Source: Pseudohongiella sp.
GTDB taxonomy: Bacteria; Pseudomonadota; Gammaproteobacteria; Pseudomonadales; Pseudohongiellaceae
Direction: 5' to 3'
Length of the DNA stretch: 64,000 bases
NCBI GenBank assembly: GCA_030651695.1
Contig: JAUSCD010000005.1
Location: 248,915 to 312,914, forward strand
Positions 56,075 to 64,000 of this stretch are shown piece by piece; positions within the stretch are counted from its first letter, which is position 1, and each line of letters begins with the position of its first letter. The notes below the pieces were generated by a model. It saw only the letters and a list, made by a program, of their open reading frames with translations, searched no databases and was not told where the DNA came from. A program made the position numbers and the translations under genes.

Positions 56075-57460
56075 ATGAAACCAGCTACCGCGTTATCCTC
56101 GCTTGTCCTCACACTCTTGTTCACCGCTCCAACTCTTAACCCGGTCCTGGCCCAGGCGCCCGTCCATATCCCGGAGTCCAGTCCGGCCCGCAATCATCCG
56201 CTGCCGACCCTGCGGGAGCAGGCCGCGGAGCAGCAGGCGTGGCTCGAAGCGCGTCTCAATCGTGTACTACCTGAGCTCATGAAGGAGTATGGCGTCCACA
56301 TGTGGATACTCTCGATGCGGGAGTACGGAGAGGATCCCGTGTTCTGGTCGATCACATCGCCCACCACCTTCGCGGCCCGTCGCCGCTCCATCTACGTGAT
56401 GACACTGCAGCCAGACGGCACGCTCGAGCGGCTTGCGCTTGGCGGCACCAGCCAGGGCGGAGTGTTCGAGGCTTACCGCTCGACCCGGCCGGCGCCGACG
56501 CAGGCCACCAGCGAACTCGTCGGCGACGAGCAGTGGCAGCTGCTGCGTGAACTGATTGAAGACCGCAACCCGCGCAACATCGCACTCAACATCGACTCTG
56601 AGTGGGCCTTTGCGGACGGCTTGCACTCAGGCGAGCGTGAAGCGCTGGAGCAAGCACTTGGCCCCTATGTCGGGCGCGTTGTGCGCGAGCCGCGTCTGGC
56701 GGTGAATTACATCGGGCTGCGCGTCCCGGAAATGATGCCGCGTTACCGCAAGATCATGGAGAGTGTGCATGCACTCATCTCGCAGGCGTTCTCAAACGCC
56801 GTCATCACACCCGGCGAAACCACCACCGACGACGTGATCTGGTGGCTGCGCCAGCGCACGCAGGAACTCGGGTACACGGCGTGGTTCCACCCCTCCGTGG
56901 ATGTGTCGCGCCAGGGCGAGGGCCGCATCAGCGGAAATGCCGTCATCCAACCAGGTGATCTGCTGTGGACAGACTTCGGCCTGGTTGCCATGAACCTGCA
57001 TACCGACACCCAGCATCTGGGTTACGTGCTGAAACCCGGAGAGACCCAAGCGCCGGCGGGGCTGCAGCAGTGTATTGCGGATTCAAACCGCATGCAGGAT
57101 CTGCTGCTCGAAGAGATGGAGCCGGGTCGCACCGGTAATGAAATCCTCGCAGCGACGCTGGCACGCATGAGTTCTGAGGGCATCACTGGTACCGTCTACA
57201 CGCACCCCATCGGTGACCACGGACACGGTGCCGGCCCGCTTATCGGTCGCTGGGATGCACAGGAAGGTGTGCCAATCAGAGGCGACGAAGTGTTATTGCC
57301 GTCGACCTGGCACTCTATCGAATTACAAGCCACGCGCGCTATCCCGGAGTGGGGCGGTGAACAGGCCAACTGCCGGCAGGAGGAAGAGGCTTATCTGGAC
57401 GCCGATGGTCAGCGTCACTGGGTGTACCGACGGCAGACGGAGTTCCATCTGGTTTGGTGA
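56075..57460 (+). CDS. exported M24 family metallopeptidase (Xaa-Pro peptidase-like)
   Basis: 461 residues with a signal peptide ending PVLAQ. An N-terminal creatinase-like domain is followed by the pita-bread fold: LLWTDFGLVAMNLHTDTQH supplies two aspartates, THPIGDHGHGAG a histidine, WHSIELQAT and RQEEEAYL glutamates, giving a near-complete dimetal site. It should cleave Xaa-Pro or related peptides in the periplasm. The DNA appears richer in G+C than its neighbours, which together with the adjoining toxin remnant may point to transfer. Confidence 0.87.
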   Translation: MKPATALSSLVLTLLFTAPTLNPVLAQAPVHIPESSPARNHPLPTLREQAAEQQAWLEARLNRVLPELMKEYGVHMWILSMREYGEDPVFWSITSPTTFAARRRSIYVMTLQPDGTLERLALGGTSQGGVFEAYRSTRPAPTQATSELVGDEQWQLLRELIEDRNPRNIALNIDSEWAFADGLHSGEREALEQALGPYVGRVVREPRLAVNYIGLRVPEMMPRYRKIMESVHALISQAFSNAVITPGETTTDDVIWWLRQRTQELGYTAWFHPSVDVSRQGEGRISGNAVIQPGDLLWTDFGLVAMNLHTDTQHLGYVLKPGETQAPAGLQQCIADSNRMQDLLLEEMEPGRTGNEILAATLARMSSEGITGTVYTHPIGDHGHGAGPLIGRWDAQEGVPIRGDEVLLPSTWHSIELQATRAIPEWGGEQANCRQEEEAYLDADGQRHWVYRRQTEFHLVW

Positions 57461-57470
57461 GCGCTGGCCA

Positions 57471-57535
57471 ATGAGCCGAATAAAGTCCATAATCGGCTCA
57501 TATTCTGATCCAAATACACGGATTATTCGGCTCAT
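57471..57535. promoter_or_regulatory. inverted repeat array before the Fic gene, probable autoregulatory operator
   Basis: ATGAGCCGAATAA (57471-57483) is exactly the reverse complement of TTATTCGGCTCAT (57523-57535), and a third copy, TAATCGGCTCAT, lies at 57490-57501 in the second orientation. The two same-strand CGGCTCAT cores are 34 bases apart. The array ends at the proposed start codon. The winged helix at the C-terminus of the Fic protein is a candidate binder. Confidence 0.55.
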
Positions 57536-58649
57536 GTACATCTGGCAGCAACCCGACTGGCCCGGTTTTTACTGGGATGAGACCACCCTCAAGCCCAAAA
57601 CGGACGCCGTGCGTCTGTTACAAGGTCGCTTGCTGGGACGCACTGAGTCCGCCCCCGAGCACACCGATCTGGACGTGGAGATGGATGCGCTTATCCAGAA
57701 TGCCATCCGCACCAGTGAGATAGAGGGCGAACACCTGGACGCTGGCTCCGTGCGCTCCTCGGTGGCGCGGCAGCTTGGTCTGGAGCGCGCCGGGGTGTCA
57801 GCAAAGACAACACCGGAGACCGAATCGCTGGTCGCACTGCTTGTGCAAGCCACACATCGCCCTGACGAACCCCTGTCCCGCGAGCAGCTTTGCCAGTGGC
57901 AGTCGATGTTGTTTCCCGAACCGCGTCTGTTTTCCAAAATTCGTATCGGAGCGCTGCGAGGAGAACAACCCATGCAGGTGGTGTCGGGCCGGATCGATCG
58001 CCCCAGAGTTCACTTTGAAGCACCGCCGCGAGATGGTCTTGAGGCCGGACTGGACTCATTTACTCAATGGTTCAATCATCCGCCTGTGGGTCTGGACCCG
58101 CTGCTGCGTGCTGGCATCGCCCACCTGTGGCTGATCACCTTGCATCCCTTTGATGATGGTAACGGTCGTGTGGCCCGAGCTGTGACCGACAGGGCGCTGG
58201 CCCAGGCTGAGCGGCGATCAGTACGCTTCTACTCACTCAGTGCCGCCATCATGGCCCGGCGCCAGACCTACTACGATTGCCTCGAACAGACCCAGCGTGG
58301 TGACCTGGATATTACCCGCTGGCTGTCCTGGTTTCTGGACACATTGGAAGAGGCGCTGCAGCAAGCCATGTTGCGTCTGGATCGGGTGCTGGTGAAAACC
58401 CGCTTCTGGCAAAAACAGTCGATGACGGCGCTGAATGAAAGACAGATCAAGGTACTGAACCGCCTGCTTGATACGGCGGGTGAGGCGTTTGAACAGGGTA
58501 TAACGGCCAGTAAATACCAGTCCCTGACCGAGGTCAGCAAGGCGACCGCAACGCGGGATCTGACAGAGCTTTTGGATAAAGGGTGTTTGCAAAAACTGCC
58601 GGGTGGCGGGCGCAGTACCCGGTATGTGTTAATGGGAGAAACATCATGA
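57534..58649 (+). CDS. Fic family protein with DUF4172 N-terminus
   Basis: 371 residues from the ATG at 57534 (MYIWQQPDWPGFYWDE is the conserved DUF4172 start; an ATG at 57471 is in frame but lies within the operator-like repeats). The Fic catalytic motif is HPFDDGNGRVAR, with His204. The N-terminal inhibitory motif is also present as TSEIEGE (Thr60, Glu64, Gly65), so activity is probably self-restrained. The C-terminal region has a winged-helix look (SLTEVSKATATRDLTELLDKG). It should transfer AMP to a protein hydroxyl. The stop overlaps the DUF3429 start (ATGA). Confidence 0.92.
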   Translation: MYIWQQPDWPGFYWDETTLKPKTDAVRLLQGRLLGRTESAPEHTDLDVEMDALIQNAIRTSEIEGEHLDAGSVRSSVARQLGLERAGVSAKTTPETESLVALLVQATHRPDEPLSREQLCQWQSMLFPEPRLFSKIRIGALRGEQPMQVVSGRIDRPRVHFEAPPRDGLEAGLDSFTQWFNHPPVGLDPLLRAGIAHLWLITLHPFDDGNGRVARAVTDRALAQAERRSVRFYSLSAAIMARRQTYYDCLEQTQRGDLDITRWLSWFLDTLEEALQQAMLRLDRVLVKTRFWQKQSMTALNERQIKVLNRLLDTAGEAFEQGITASKYQSLTEVSKATATRDLTELLDKGCLQKLPGGGRSTRYVLMGETS

Positions 58650-59089
58650 AGCAACTCGACATTTTCGTCGCAAACACATTGACCTACTGCGGCACCTTGC
58701 CCCTGATCGGGTCGGTCATCATTCTTTTTTTCCCCATGGCAGTGCCCATGGCGGGACTGGACGGTGCGTTCATCGCCAGCACCTACAGCGCAGTCATTAT
58801 CTCGTTCCTGTGTGGTATTCACTGGGCCGCTTATCTTTTTTTCGCGGAAAAATGCCCGCGCAATTTACTGGTTAGCAGCAATGTTGTTGCGCTGCTGGCG
58901 TGGGTGTCGTTGCTGACCAGCAACCAGTTAACAACAACGCTGATACAGGTTTTGTGTTTTTTGTATCTGCTCGCTCTGGATTTAAAGTTGCGCGATACCG
59001 GCATATTTGCTGATTGGTTTTTTCGCTTGCGGCGCAACGCCACCATCGTTGTTGTGCTTTGTCTGGTGATAATCGCTGTAATTGCTTGA
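58646..59089 (+). CDS. DUF3429 family membrane protein
   Basis: 147 residues with four hydrophobic segments (LTYCGTLPLIGSVIILFF, AVIISFLCGIHWAAYLFF, NVVALLAWVSLL and ATIVVVLCLVIIAVIA). FLCGIHW is typical of DUF3429, a family of unknown function in the inner membrane. The start overlaps the Fic stop (ATGA), with GGGAGA eight bases before, so it is translated after Fic. Confidence 0.82.
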   Translation: MKQLDIFVANTLTYCGTLPLIGSVIILFFPMAVPMAGLDGAFIASTYSAVIISFLCGIHWAAYLFFAEKCPRNLLVSSNVVALLAWVSLLTSNQLTTTLIQVLCFLYLLALDLKLRDTGIFADWFFRLRRNATIVVVLCLVIIAVIA

Positions 59090-59291
59090 GGAAGGGCTTA
59101 GGAAGCAGCGTCGTCCCGATTCCCCTCGATATATTCCGCCCCCATTTTTTCTTGTTGATTTCAGCCCGCGCGCGCCGCGGAGTCCGCTGCTCCATGACGT
59201 GGGTCAAAGTCTTGGAGGGCGTCCGGGCGCATAATAATTCAAGGTGGCGGGTGTCGGCACCGATTATGAATTAACTGAAAGTGAGGCAAAA

Positions 59292-59777
59292 ATGATCAAG
59301 TACGTGGCCGGAGATATTCTGCTCAGTAAGGCAGGGATGATTGCTCATGGAGTGGCGCCTAATGATGACTTCGCGCAGGGGCTGGCACTGTCGATGCGCG
59401 AGAACTGGCCTTCCATGTACAAGGATTTTCGTCACTATTGCCAGACCACCCATCCCAAGGCAGGTGAACTCTGGCTCTGGAGTGGCGTCGGCGGTATCCG
59501 TGTGGCAAACCTGATGACGCAAGAGGCCGCCTATGGTCACGGCGAGAAACCGGGCAAGGCAACACTGCCTAATGTGCGACATTGTCTGAAGGCGCTGCAC
59601 CAACTGGTGACGCAGGAAGGTGTGACGTCGCTGGCCATTCCACGGCTGGCTACCGGGGTTGGTGGTCTGAGCTGGGACGAGGTCAAGCCGCTTGTTGAAG
59701 AGCATTTGGGTAGCCTCCCCAATACCACGGTATATGTCTATGAGACTTACGTGGCCGGGCAGGCTGCTGAGGGTTGA
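59292..59777 (+). CDS. macro-domain protein (ADP-ribose-binding)
   Basis: 161 residues. The macro fold starts IKYVAGDILLSKAGMIAHGV, where GDI and AHGV line the ADP-ribose pocket, and continues with AIPRLATGVGGLSWDEVKPL, the phosphate loop. This resembles the stand-alone ALC1-like/OARD1 group, which can remove ADP-ribose from proteins or nucleic acids. GTGAGG lies six bases before the ATG. It follows Fic and DUF3429 after 200 bases on the same strand. Confidence 0.88.
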   Translation: MIKYVAGDILLSKAGMIAHGVAPNDDFAQGLALSMRENWPSMYKDFRHYCQTTHPKAGELWLWSGVGGIRVANLMTQEAAYGHGEKPGKATLPNVRHCLKALHQLVTQEGVTSLAIPRLATGVGGLSWDEVKPLVEEHLGSLPNTTVYVYETYVAGQAAEG

Positions 59778-59782
59778 TGGCA

Positions 59783-60367
59783 TCAAGCATTGGGCAAGCG
59801 CCATGAAAAAACCACCAGCCACAGCGTGTTAACAATAATCTGAGACTTCTGCGCCATGCCCACCGAGCCCAGATCGTAGTCTGTCTGCCCATTCCACACG
59901 AGCAGCAGGAACAAGGCAGTGCTCAGCAAGGCGCAGACAAGGGTGAACGTCCACAGTGGCTCATTGCGATGCAATAAGGCCCGCAGCAGCAGGAATATGG
60001 GAAACAGTCCCAATTGCAGTGCTGCGCCTGCGTTGTGCGGCAGCCTGATCTGGTAAGGAAAGATCGCCACCAGCACGATGCCAATTGCTGCCACCATCAG
60101 CACCGCCACAGTCAGCACATCGCCAACGGACCGCCGCCTTTGATAAAGGCGAAACGCGACCAACATTTGCGTGCCGGCGATGGAAAAGAAACCCAGCGTC
60201 AACACCCACCCGGCCGGCCCAACGGCGTAAATGCTCAGGGTTCTGTGCAACAGGGACAGGTCGTCGCGAACAATGTGTACCAGCACAAAGGCAAAACAGA
60301 AAAAAAGTGCGCCGGCTACTGCCAGGTTCCGGTATAGCGGGGATGAGCTTGGGTTGTTGGTGGTCAT
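59783..60367 (-). CDS. DUF998 family membrane protein
   Basis: 194 residues, with six hydrophobic segments evenly spread from NLAVAGALFFCFAFVLVHIV to QIIVNTLWLVVFSWRL. HRTLSIYAVGPAGWVLTLGF and the FPYQIRLPHNAGAALQ loop fit DUF998, a family of unknown inner-membrane proteins. It is convergent with the macro-domain gene (five bases apart) and divergent from the DUF1538 operon. Confidence 0.75.
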   Translation of the reverse strand: MTTNNPSSSPLYRNLAVAGALFFCFAFVLVHIVRDDLSLLHRTLSIYAVGPAGWVLTLGFFSIAGTQMLVAFRLYQRRRSVGDVLTVAVLMVAAIGIVLVAIFPYQIRLPHNAGAALQLGLFPIFLLLRALLHRNEPLWTFTLVCALLSTALFLLLVWNGQTDYDLGSVGMAQKSQIIVNTLWLVVFSWRLPNA

Positions 60368-60499
60368 TGATTTATTCCGTACCTGTTTTCATAAGGGCGG
60401 GTTTATAGTGTTCCTTATGAATTACGAGATGTCTACGCTAGGCATAAGCAAGCGGGGACGTGCACTGCAGGTCAGACACAACAACAAGGTTGCAGCAAG

Positions 60500-61234
60500 A
60501 TGGCGCTAGTGCGGCGGGGATTTCTGACGATACTGCTTAACAGCATGCGTGATCTGCTGCCCATTATCCTGGTGGTGGCGTTTTTCCAACTTATTGTGAT
60601 TGGTCAGCCATTGCCCGATGCCACCTCGTTGTTACTGGGCATTGTGTTTGTGGTGCTTGGCCTGGCTCTGTTCGTTTATGGCCTGGATATCAGCCTGTTC
60701 CCGCTCGGTGAGAGCATGGCGCACAATTTTGCCAAGAAAGGTAATCTGGTCTGGCTGCTGCTGTTTGGTTTCTGCCTGGGGTTTGCTACCACCATTGCCG
60801 AGCCTGCGCTGATTGCCATTGCTGGCGAGGCCGCCACCATTGCGGCCTTGGAGGGTCAGATCGAAAACAGCGAGGCCGCCATGGCCACTTACGCCTTGCG
60901 CCTGCGTCTGGTAGTTGCTGCTGCAGTAGGCACGGCGATTGTGCTGGGTATCTTCCGCATCATTAAAGGCTGGCCTTTGCATTATCTGATCATTGGTGGG
61001 TACACCGTGGTGATCATGATGACTGGTTTTGCACCGCCGGAAATCATCGGTATAGCCTATGATGCCGGCGGAGTCACCACCTCCACCATCACCGTGCCAC
61101 TGGTCACTGCACTGGGTATCGGGCTGGCCATGTCCATTGAAGGGCGCAACCCCGCCATCGACGGTTTTGGGTTGATTGCGTTTGCTTCACTGATGCCGAT
61201 GATTTTTGTCATTCTGTACGGGGTGCTGATGTGA
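60500..61234 (+). CDS. DUF1538 membrane protein, first half of a split pair
   Basis: 244 residues, about seven membrane segments. Characteristic DUF1538 blocks are [20 protein letters not shown] with [23 protein letters not shown], and [20 protein letters not shown]. The family is thought to be a transporter of unknown substrate. The end overlaps the start of a second DUF1538 gene with the same blocks in the same order, so the pair probably forms one two-part channel. A PII-like gene follows. Confidence 0.87.
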   Translation: MALVRRGFLTILLNSMRDLLPIILVVAFFQLIVIGQPLPDATSLLLGIVFVVLGLALFVYGLDISLFPLGESMAHNFAKKGNLVWLLLFGFCLGFATTIAEPALIAIAGEAATIAALEGQIENSEAAMATYALRLRLVVAAAVGTAIVLGIFRIIKGWPLHYLIIGGYTVVIMMTGFAPPEIIGIAYDAGGVTTSTITVPLVTALGIGLAMSIEGRNPAIDGFGLIAFASLMPMIFVILYGVLM

Positions 61235-62025
61235 GCGAGCTGCTGCAGTCATTCTTGGGTACCACCTTATCCACGCTACGCGATGTCGCGCCCATTGCCC
61301 TGGTGGTGATTGTTTTTCAACTTTTTGTGCTGCGGCGACGATTGCCCGATGCCGGCACTCTGGTGTTGGGTTTCGGCTGTGTACTGCTGGGCCTGGTGTT
61401 TTTTCTGATGGGTCTGGAAACCGCGCTGTTCCCTCTGGGCCGGACAATGGCCGAACAACTGGTGGCACCTGAGTTTCTGGCTTCCATCAACAACAGCGCC
61501 GAACCGCTGGTCGGACACTGGCGCGAGTATTACTGGCTGTACCTGTTTGCGTTTGCCATTGGCACCAGCGCGGTCATCGTGGAGCCGGCAGTGATTGCTG
61601 TGGCCATGAAAGCCAGTGAGTTATCCGCTGGCGCTATCAACGCCACAGCGTTACGTCTGGTGATAGCGCTGGGTGTTGGCGTAGGGGTGGCACTTGGCAC
61701 CTTCAGGATTGTCAGTGGCATATCACTGCCCCTGTTCATAGGCGCGGCCTACGCCATCGTTGTGCTGCAGACTTTTTTCACGCCACGCAAAATGATTCCG
61801 TTGGCGTATGACTCGGGCGGCGTTTCCACCTCAACCGTTACCGTGCCAATCGTGGTGGCACTGGGGCTGGGTCTGGCCGCCAACATACCGGATCGCAGTC
61901 CACTGATAGACGGTTTTGGCATGATCGCTTTTGCCGTGCTGTTCCCGATCATCTCTGTAATGACTTACGCCCAGCTTGCGGCCTGGTGGACACGCCGGGT
62001 CAAACGAAACAATGGAGGTAAATGA
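61231..62025 (+). CDS. DUF1538 membrane protein, second half of a split pair
   Basis: 264 residues, GTG start inside the end of the first DUF1538 gene (GTGA). It repeats the family blocks: [37 protein letters not shown], and [20 protein letters not shown]. The similarity to the previous gene shows an internal duplication that is kept as two genes; single proteins with two DUF1538 repeats are known elsewhere. Its stop overlaps the PII-like start (ATGA). Confidence 0.87.
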   Translation: MSELLQSFLGTTLSTLRDVAPIALVVIVFQLFVLRRRLPDAGTLVLGFGCVLLGLVFFLMGLETALFPLGRTMAEQLVAPEFLASINNSAEPLVGHWREYYWLYLFAFAIGTSAVIVEPAVIAVAMKASELSAGAINATALRLVIALGVGVGVALGTFRIVSGISLPLFIGAAYAIVVLQTFFTPRKMIPLAYDSGGVSTSTVTVPIVVALGLGLAANIPDRSPLIDGFGMIAFAVLFPIISVMTYAQLAAWWTRRVKRNNGGK

Positions 62026-62366
62026 CAATGGCACTCAAACTGATAATAGCGCTGGTTAATGACGATCTCCGTGATCAGGTTCTGCACGCCGCCCGTTCAG
62101 CCGGTGCCACCGGCAGCACCGTGATCAACAACGCCCGTGGTGCCGGACTGAAACCCCAGAAAACCTTCTTCGGGCTCGATCTGGTCAGTCAAAGCGACGT
62201 GCTGTTGTTTCTGGTCGAAGCCAGTATTGCCCGCAAGGTGCTGGACACTATCAACGAGGTAGGTCATTTCGATACCACATCCGGTACCGGTATGGCTTTT
62301 CAGATTGATGTGGAGGATGCAGTGGGTGTGGCGGGGCAGTTGGCTGCGGGAAGCAAACCTTGTTGA
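62022..62366 (+). CDS. PII-like signalling protein linked to DUF1538
   Basis: 114 residues of the P-II fold (LIIALVNDDLRDQVLHAARS, ATGSTVINNARGAG at the T-loop base, VLLFLVEASIARKVLDTI, a late GTGMAFQIDV). The T-loop is altered: the GlnB-type tyrosine that is uridylylated is not seen, so it is not GlnB or GlnK. PII-like genes at the end of DUF1538 operons probably gate the transporter by binding a nucleotide, as GlnK does for AmtB. The start overlaps the DUF1538 stop. Confidence 0.88.
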   Translation: MTMALKLIIALVNDDLRDQVLHAARSAGATGSTVINNARGAGLKPQKTFFGLDLVSQSDVLLFLVEASIARKVLDTINEVGHFDTTSGTGMAFQIDVEDAVGVAGQLAAGSKPC

Positions 62367-62371
62367 CGCGG

Positions 62372-63460
62372 TCAGGTTATCTTGCGGGCCAGCCAATCCA
62401 GAATCACACGGTTCACTTCATCGGGTTGTTCCTGTTGAGTCCAGTGACCGCTGTCTTGCACAGTGTGCTTCTCCAGATCCGCAATAAAATCCTCCATGCC
62501 ATCAGCAGACGCTGGCGGCAGAATCACATCATGTTCTGCGCCGATGTAGAGGCAGGGCACATCAATGGTGTTGCGCGCATTGGCCAGCGCGACGCCCACG
62601 CGAACGGCTGAACGATACCAATTCAAGCCACCGGTAAATCCGGTTGCCTCATAGGCGCGGACGTAGTAGTCCACGACTCCCTCGCTGAGAAACGATTCAC
62701 CCGGCTGAATGCCCTGCTGCAACATGCCCAGAAAATCCATGCGCCGCTCCAGTGAATCTTCCGGCAAACCCGCAAACACGTCCTTGTTCCAGATGCCGCC
62801 CCGCGACAGGAAAAAGTCGAATGATTTGCGAACATCAGCCTCCAGCACGGCTTCGGCCCGCCCGGGTTCCTGAAAGGTATTGAAATAGTAATCAGCCGTC
62901 CTGACGATCAATGAGGGCTCGCTGCCCTGCACCGGCGGCAGATTGCCCGGTCGGTTGGCAGCGGTGTTCAAACCAATAACACCCAGGCAGCGATCCGGAT
63001 AAACACGCGGCATAGTCCACACCACAGCGCCACCCCAGTCATGACCCACAAACACCGCTTTGTCGATGCCCTTGGCATCCAGCAGGCCTATCAGATCCGC
63101 ACAAAAGACATCCATTCCATAATCAGATACATCATCAGAGCCACCGGTGAGCCCGTAACCACGCATATCCGGGACAATGGCGTGAAAACCGGCAGCCGCC
63201 ACCGGCCCGATCTGATTGCGCCAACTCAGCGCCAGCTCCGGAAAACCATGACAAAACACAACGGCAGGGCCTGTGCCCTGCTCGTACACCGCCATGCGGA
63301 TGCCGTTGGTGTCGACATAATGCAGGCCCGGCATCATAGGGGCGGGACCCGGACTGGCATTTTGGGCAAACACCGACAGACTGAGTCCGGGGGCACCCAG
63401 TCCAGCGTAGAGTCCGGCGCTGACAGCGCCCTGCAAGAAACGACGACGATGGTTGATCAT
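62372..63460 (-). CDS. Tat-exported epoxide-hydrolase-like alpha/beta hydrolase (2)
   Basis: 362 residues from the ATG at 63460 (AGAGGTG upstream). The twin-arginine signal is INHRRRFLQGAVSAGLYAGL, ending VFAQN. The core has HGFPELALSWRNQ, nucleophile aspartate in FVGHDWGGAVVW, cap-domain tyrosines and the histidine in SGHWTQQEQPDE. It resembles the hydrolase at 21019 in catalytic layout, but uses Tat rather than Sec. A frame extension to 63556 runs through the 23-bp repeats and is probably not translated. Confidence 0.87.
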   Translation of the reverse strand: MINHRRRFLQGAVSAGLYAGLGAPGLSLSVFAQNASPGPAPMMPGLHYVDTNGIRMAVYEQGTGPAVVFCHGFPELALSWRNQIGPVAAAGFHAIVPDMRGYGLTGGSDDVSDYGMDVFCADLIGLLDAKGIDKAVFVGHDWGGAVVWTMPRVYPDRCLGVIGLNTAANRPGNLPPVQGSEPSLIVRTADYYFNTFQEPGRAEAVLEADVRKSFDFFLSRGGIWNKDVFAGLPEDSLERRMDFLGMLQQGIQPGESFLSEGVVDYYVRAYEATGFTGGLNWYRSAVRVGVALANARNTIDVPCLYIGAEHDVILPPASADGMEDFIADLEKHTVQDSGHWTQQEQPDEVNRVILDWLARKIT

Positions 63461-63527
63461 GTCTGGCACCTCTGAATCATGGCTCTGGGGTAGAGACCGG
63501 GGGGCATTGTGCAGCCTGTTTTTAATC

Positions 63528-63596
63528 GTCCATTTGCTGCTTAGCCTAGCGTCCATTTGTTGGTTATACCAGCGTCCATTTGTAGGTTGGCAGCTA
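63528..63596. repeat. three tandem 23-bp repeats starting GTCCATTTG
   Basis: GTCCATTTG begins at 63528, 63551 and 63574, exactly 23 bases apart. Copies two and three agree over GCGTCCATTTGTNGGTT and the first is GTCCATTTGCTGCTT. They lie 68-136 bases upstream of the hydrolase start, after the stop of the Fic-like gene. A repeated operator is the best guess. Confidence 0.7.
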
Positions 63597-63631
63597 ACGT
63601 TCCCTCAGGTATTGCAGATATCTGGTCGTGC

Positions 63632-64000
63632 CTATGCTGTTGGCGTCAGGTCCGGGAAGTACCACGGCTCCGCATGTTCCGGAACCTCCCAGCGCAGTGG
63701 CGACTTGCTGCTGGTTTCGCTTAACAGGCCCTCGCTCTTTAGCTGGCTCAGGAGTCGCCGTGCAGAGCGTTCTGGCATCGCGCATAACTCTAGCGCTTCA
63801 GCGCGGCCAATCTCACCATGTATAAACGCCGTGTAAAGAATCAGGGACGCATTGCTTTTTAACGGCTCGGTGACACCTGACACACGAAAATCATTGCGCG
63901 CCTGCACATAACTGTCGATACGTTGGCGCAACCTGGGCAAATCCAGCAACTTGCTCATATAGGTGACCTGGTCAATCGCGGTATCGAGCATGTAATCGCA
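63632..64000 (-). CDS. C-terminal part of a Fic-family-like protein, cut by window edge
   Basis: 122 residues are visible and the frame runs off the window end (the ATG at 63991 is internal). LDTAIDQVTYMSKLLDLPRL resembles the helix after the catalytic core of Fic proteins, and the rest (GEIGRAEALELCAMPERSARRLLSQLKSEGLL) is a winged helix that could bind DNA or mediate dimerisation. The Fic motif itself would be upstream, outside the window, so the assignment is tentative. It ends 35 bases from the 23-bp repeats. Confidence 0.6.
   Translation of the reverse strand, partial: CDYMLDTAIDQVTYMSKLLDLPRLRQRIDSYVQARNDFRVSGVTEPLKSNASLILYTAFIHGEIGRAEALELCAMPERSARRLLSQLKSEGLLSETSSKSPLRWEVPEHAEPWYFPDLTPTA

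Noticed and set aside
57213-57533. Long upstream extension of the Fic frame
   Set aside because: It lies over the end of the M24 gene in another frame and the family N-terminus begins at MYIWQQPDW.
63528-63596. CRISPR array
   Set aside because: Only three units with a 23-base period, no distinct spacers of equal length, and no cas genes.

Overview
This window is ordinary bacterial chromosome, densely coded on both strands, with no rRNA, tRNA, insertion sequence, phage module or CRISPR array that I could find. The gene set points to a free-living, aerobic, probably marine or aquatic gammaproteobacterium: bacterioferritin and its ferredoxin, an NADP-dependent monomeric isocitrate dehydrogenase, a Slt-type lytic transglycosylase, DUF3301 and PA2779-family genes, SURF1, a NosR-like membrane flavoprotein, and many exported hydrolases. 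This assignment is an inference from gene content, not from a marker gene.

Layout. 1-5.4 kb: a pair of exported M16 peptidases (one catalytic, one lacking the zinc motif), SURF1, an OmpA-like lipoprotein and a renalase-like FAD oxidoreductase. 5.4-9.1 kb: a tightly overlapping minus-strand operon of photoprotection type (DUF2256, DUF393, a 4Fe-4S (6-4)-photolyase-like protein, SDR, lipocalin, FAD oxidoreductase), with a perfect inverted repeat in front. 9.1-12.7 kb: a PhoX-like DUF839 protein, the first of three paralogues of an unnamed exported family, then Fur-controlled bfd and bfr. 12.7-20.4 kb: signalling (chemoreceptor, NarL-type two-component pair, MASE3-like GGDEF/EAL protein). 20.5-28.9 kb: hydrolases (two epoxide-hydrolase-like proteins, an alkylsulfatase), a second chemoreceptor with a C-terminal sensor, and the second paralogue translationally coupled to an epoxide hydrolase behind a TetR-type operator. 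28.9-33 kb: exported proteins, an OhrR/MarR regulator and an orphan NosR-like protein. 33.2-39 kb: a three-gene phosphorelay and Slt.

39-47.8 kb is a cell-envelope stress neighbourhood: OmpA-type lipoproteins, DUF4398, a YqjD-like protein, a glycine-zipper lipoprotein, a PA2779-family protein, DUF3185 and lmo0937-type membrane peptides. They surround a response regulator, a Crp/Fnr regulator and a hybrid kinase that overlap as one operon. Four CRP-geometry palindromes related to TGTGCG-N4-CGCACA lie in the intergenic regions of just these envelope genes. I regard this as the best candidate for an undescribed regulon: a kinase/Crp-Fnr module controlling local envelope genes.

48-55.5 kb: isocitrate dehydrogenase, an alpha/beta hydrolase, MazG-like and SOUL proteins, the third paralogue and a saccharopine-dehydrogenase-like reductase. 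55.5-64 kb is more accessory in character: an orphan HigA-like antitoxin with a toxin remnant, an exported M24 peptidase, a Fic protein with a repeat array in front, DUF3429, a macro-domain protein, a split DUF1538 pair with a PII-like protein, a Tat-exported epoxide-hydrolase-like protein behind three 23-bp repeats, and the end of a second Fic-like gene.
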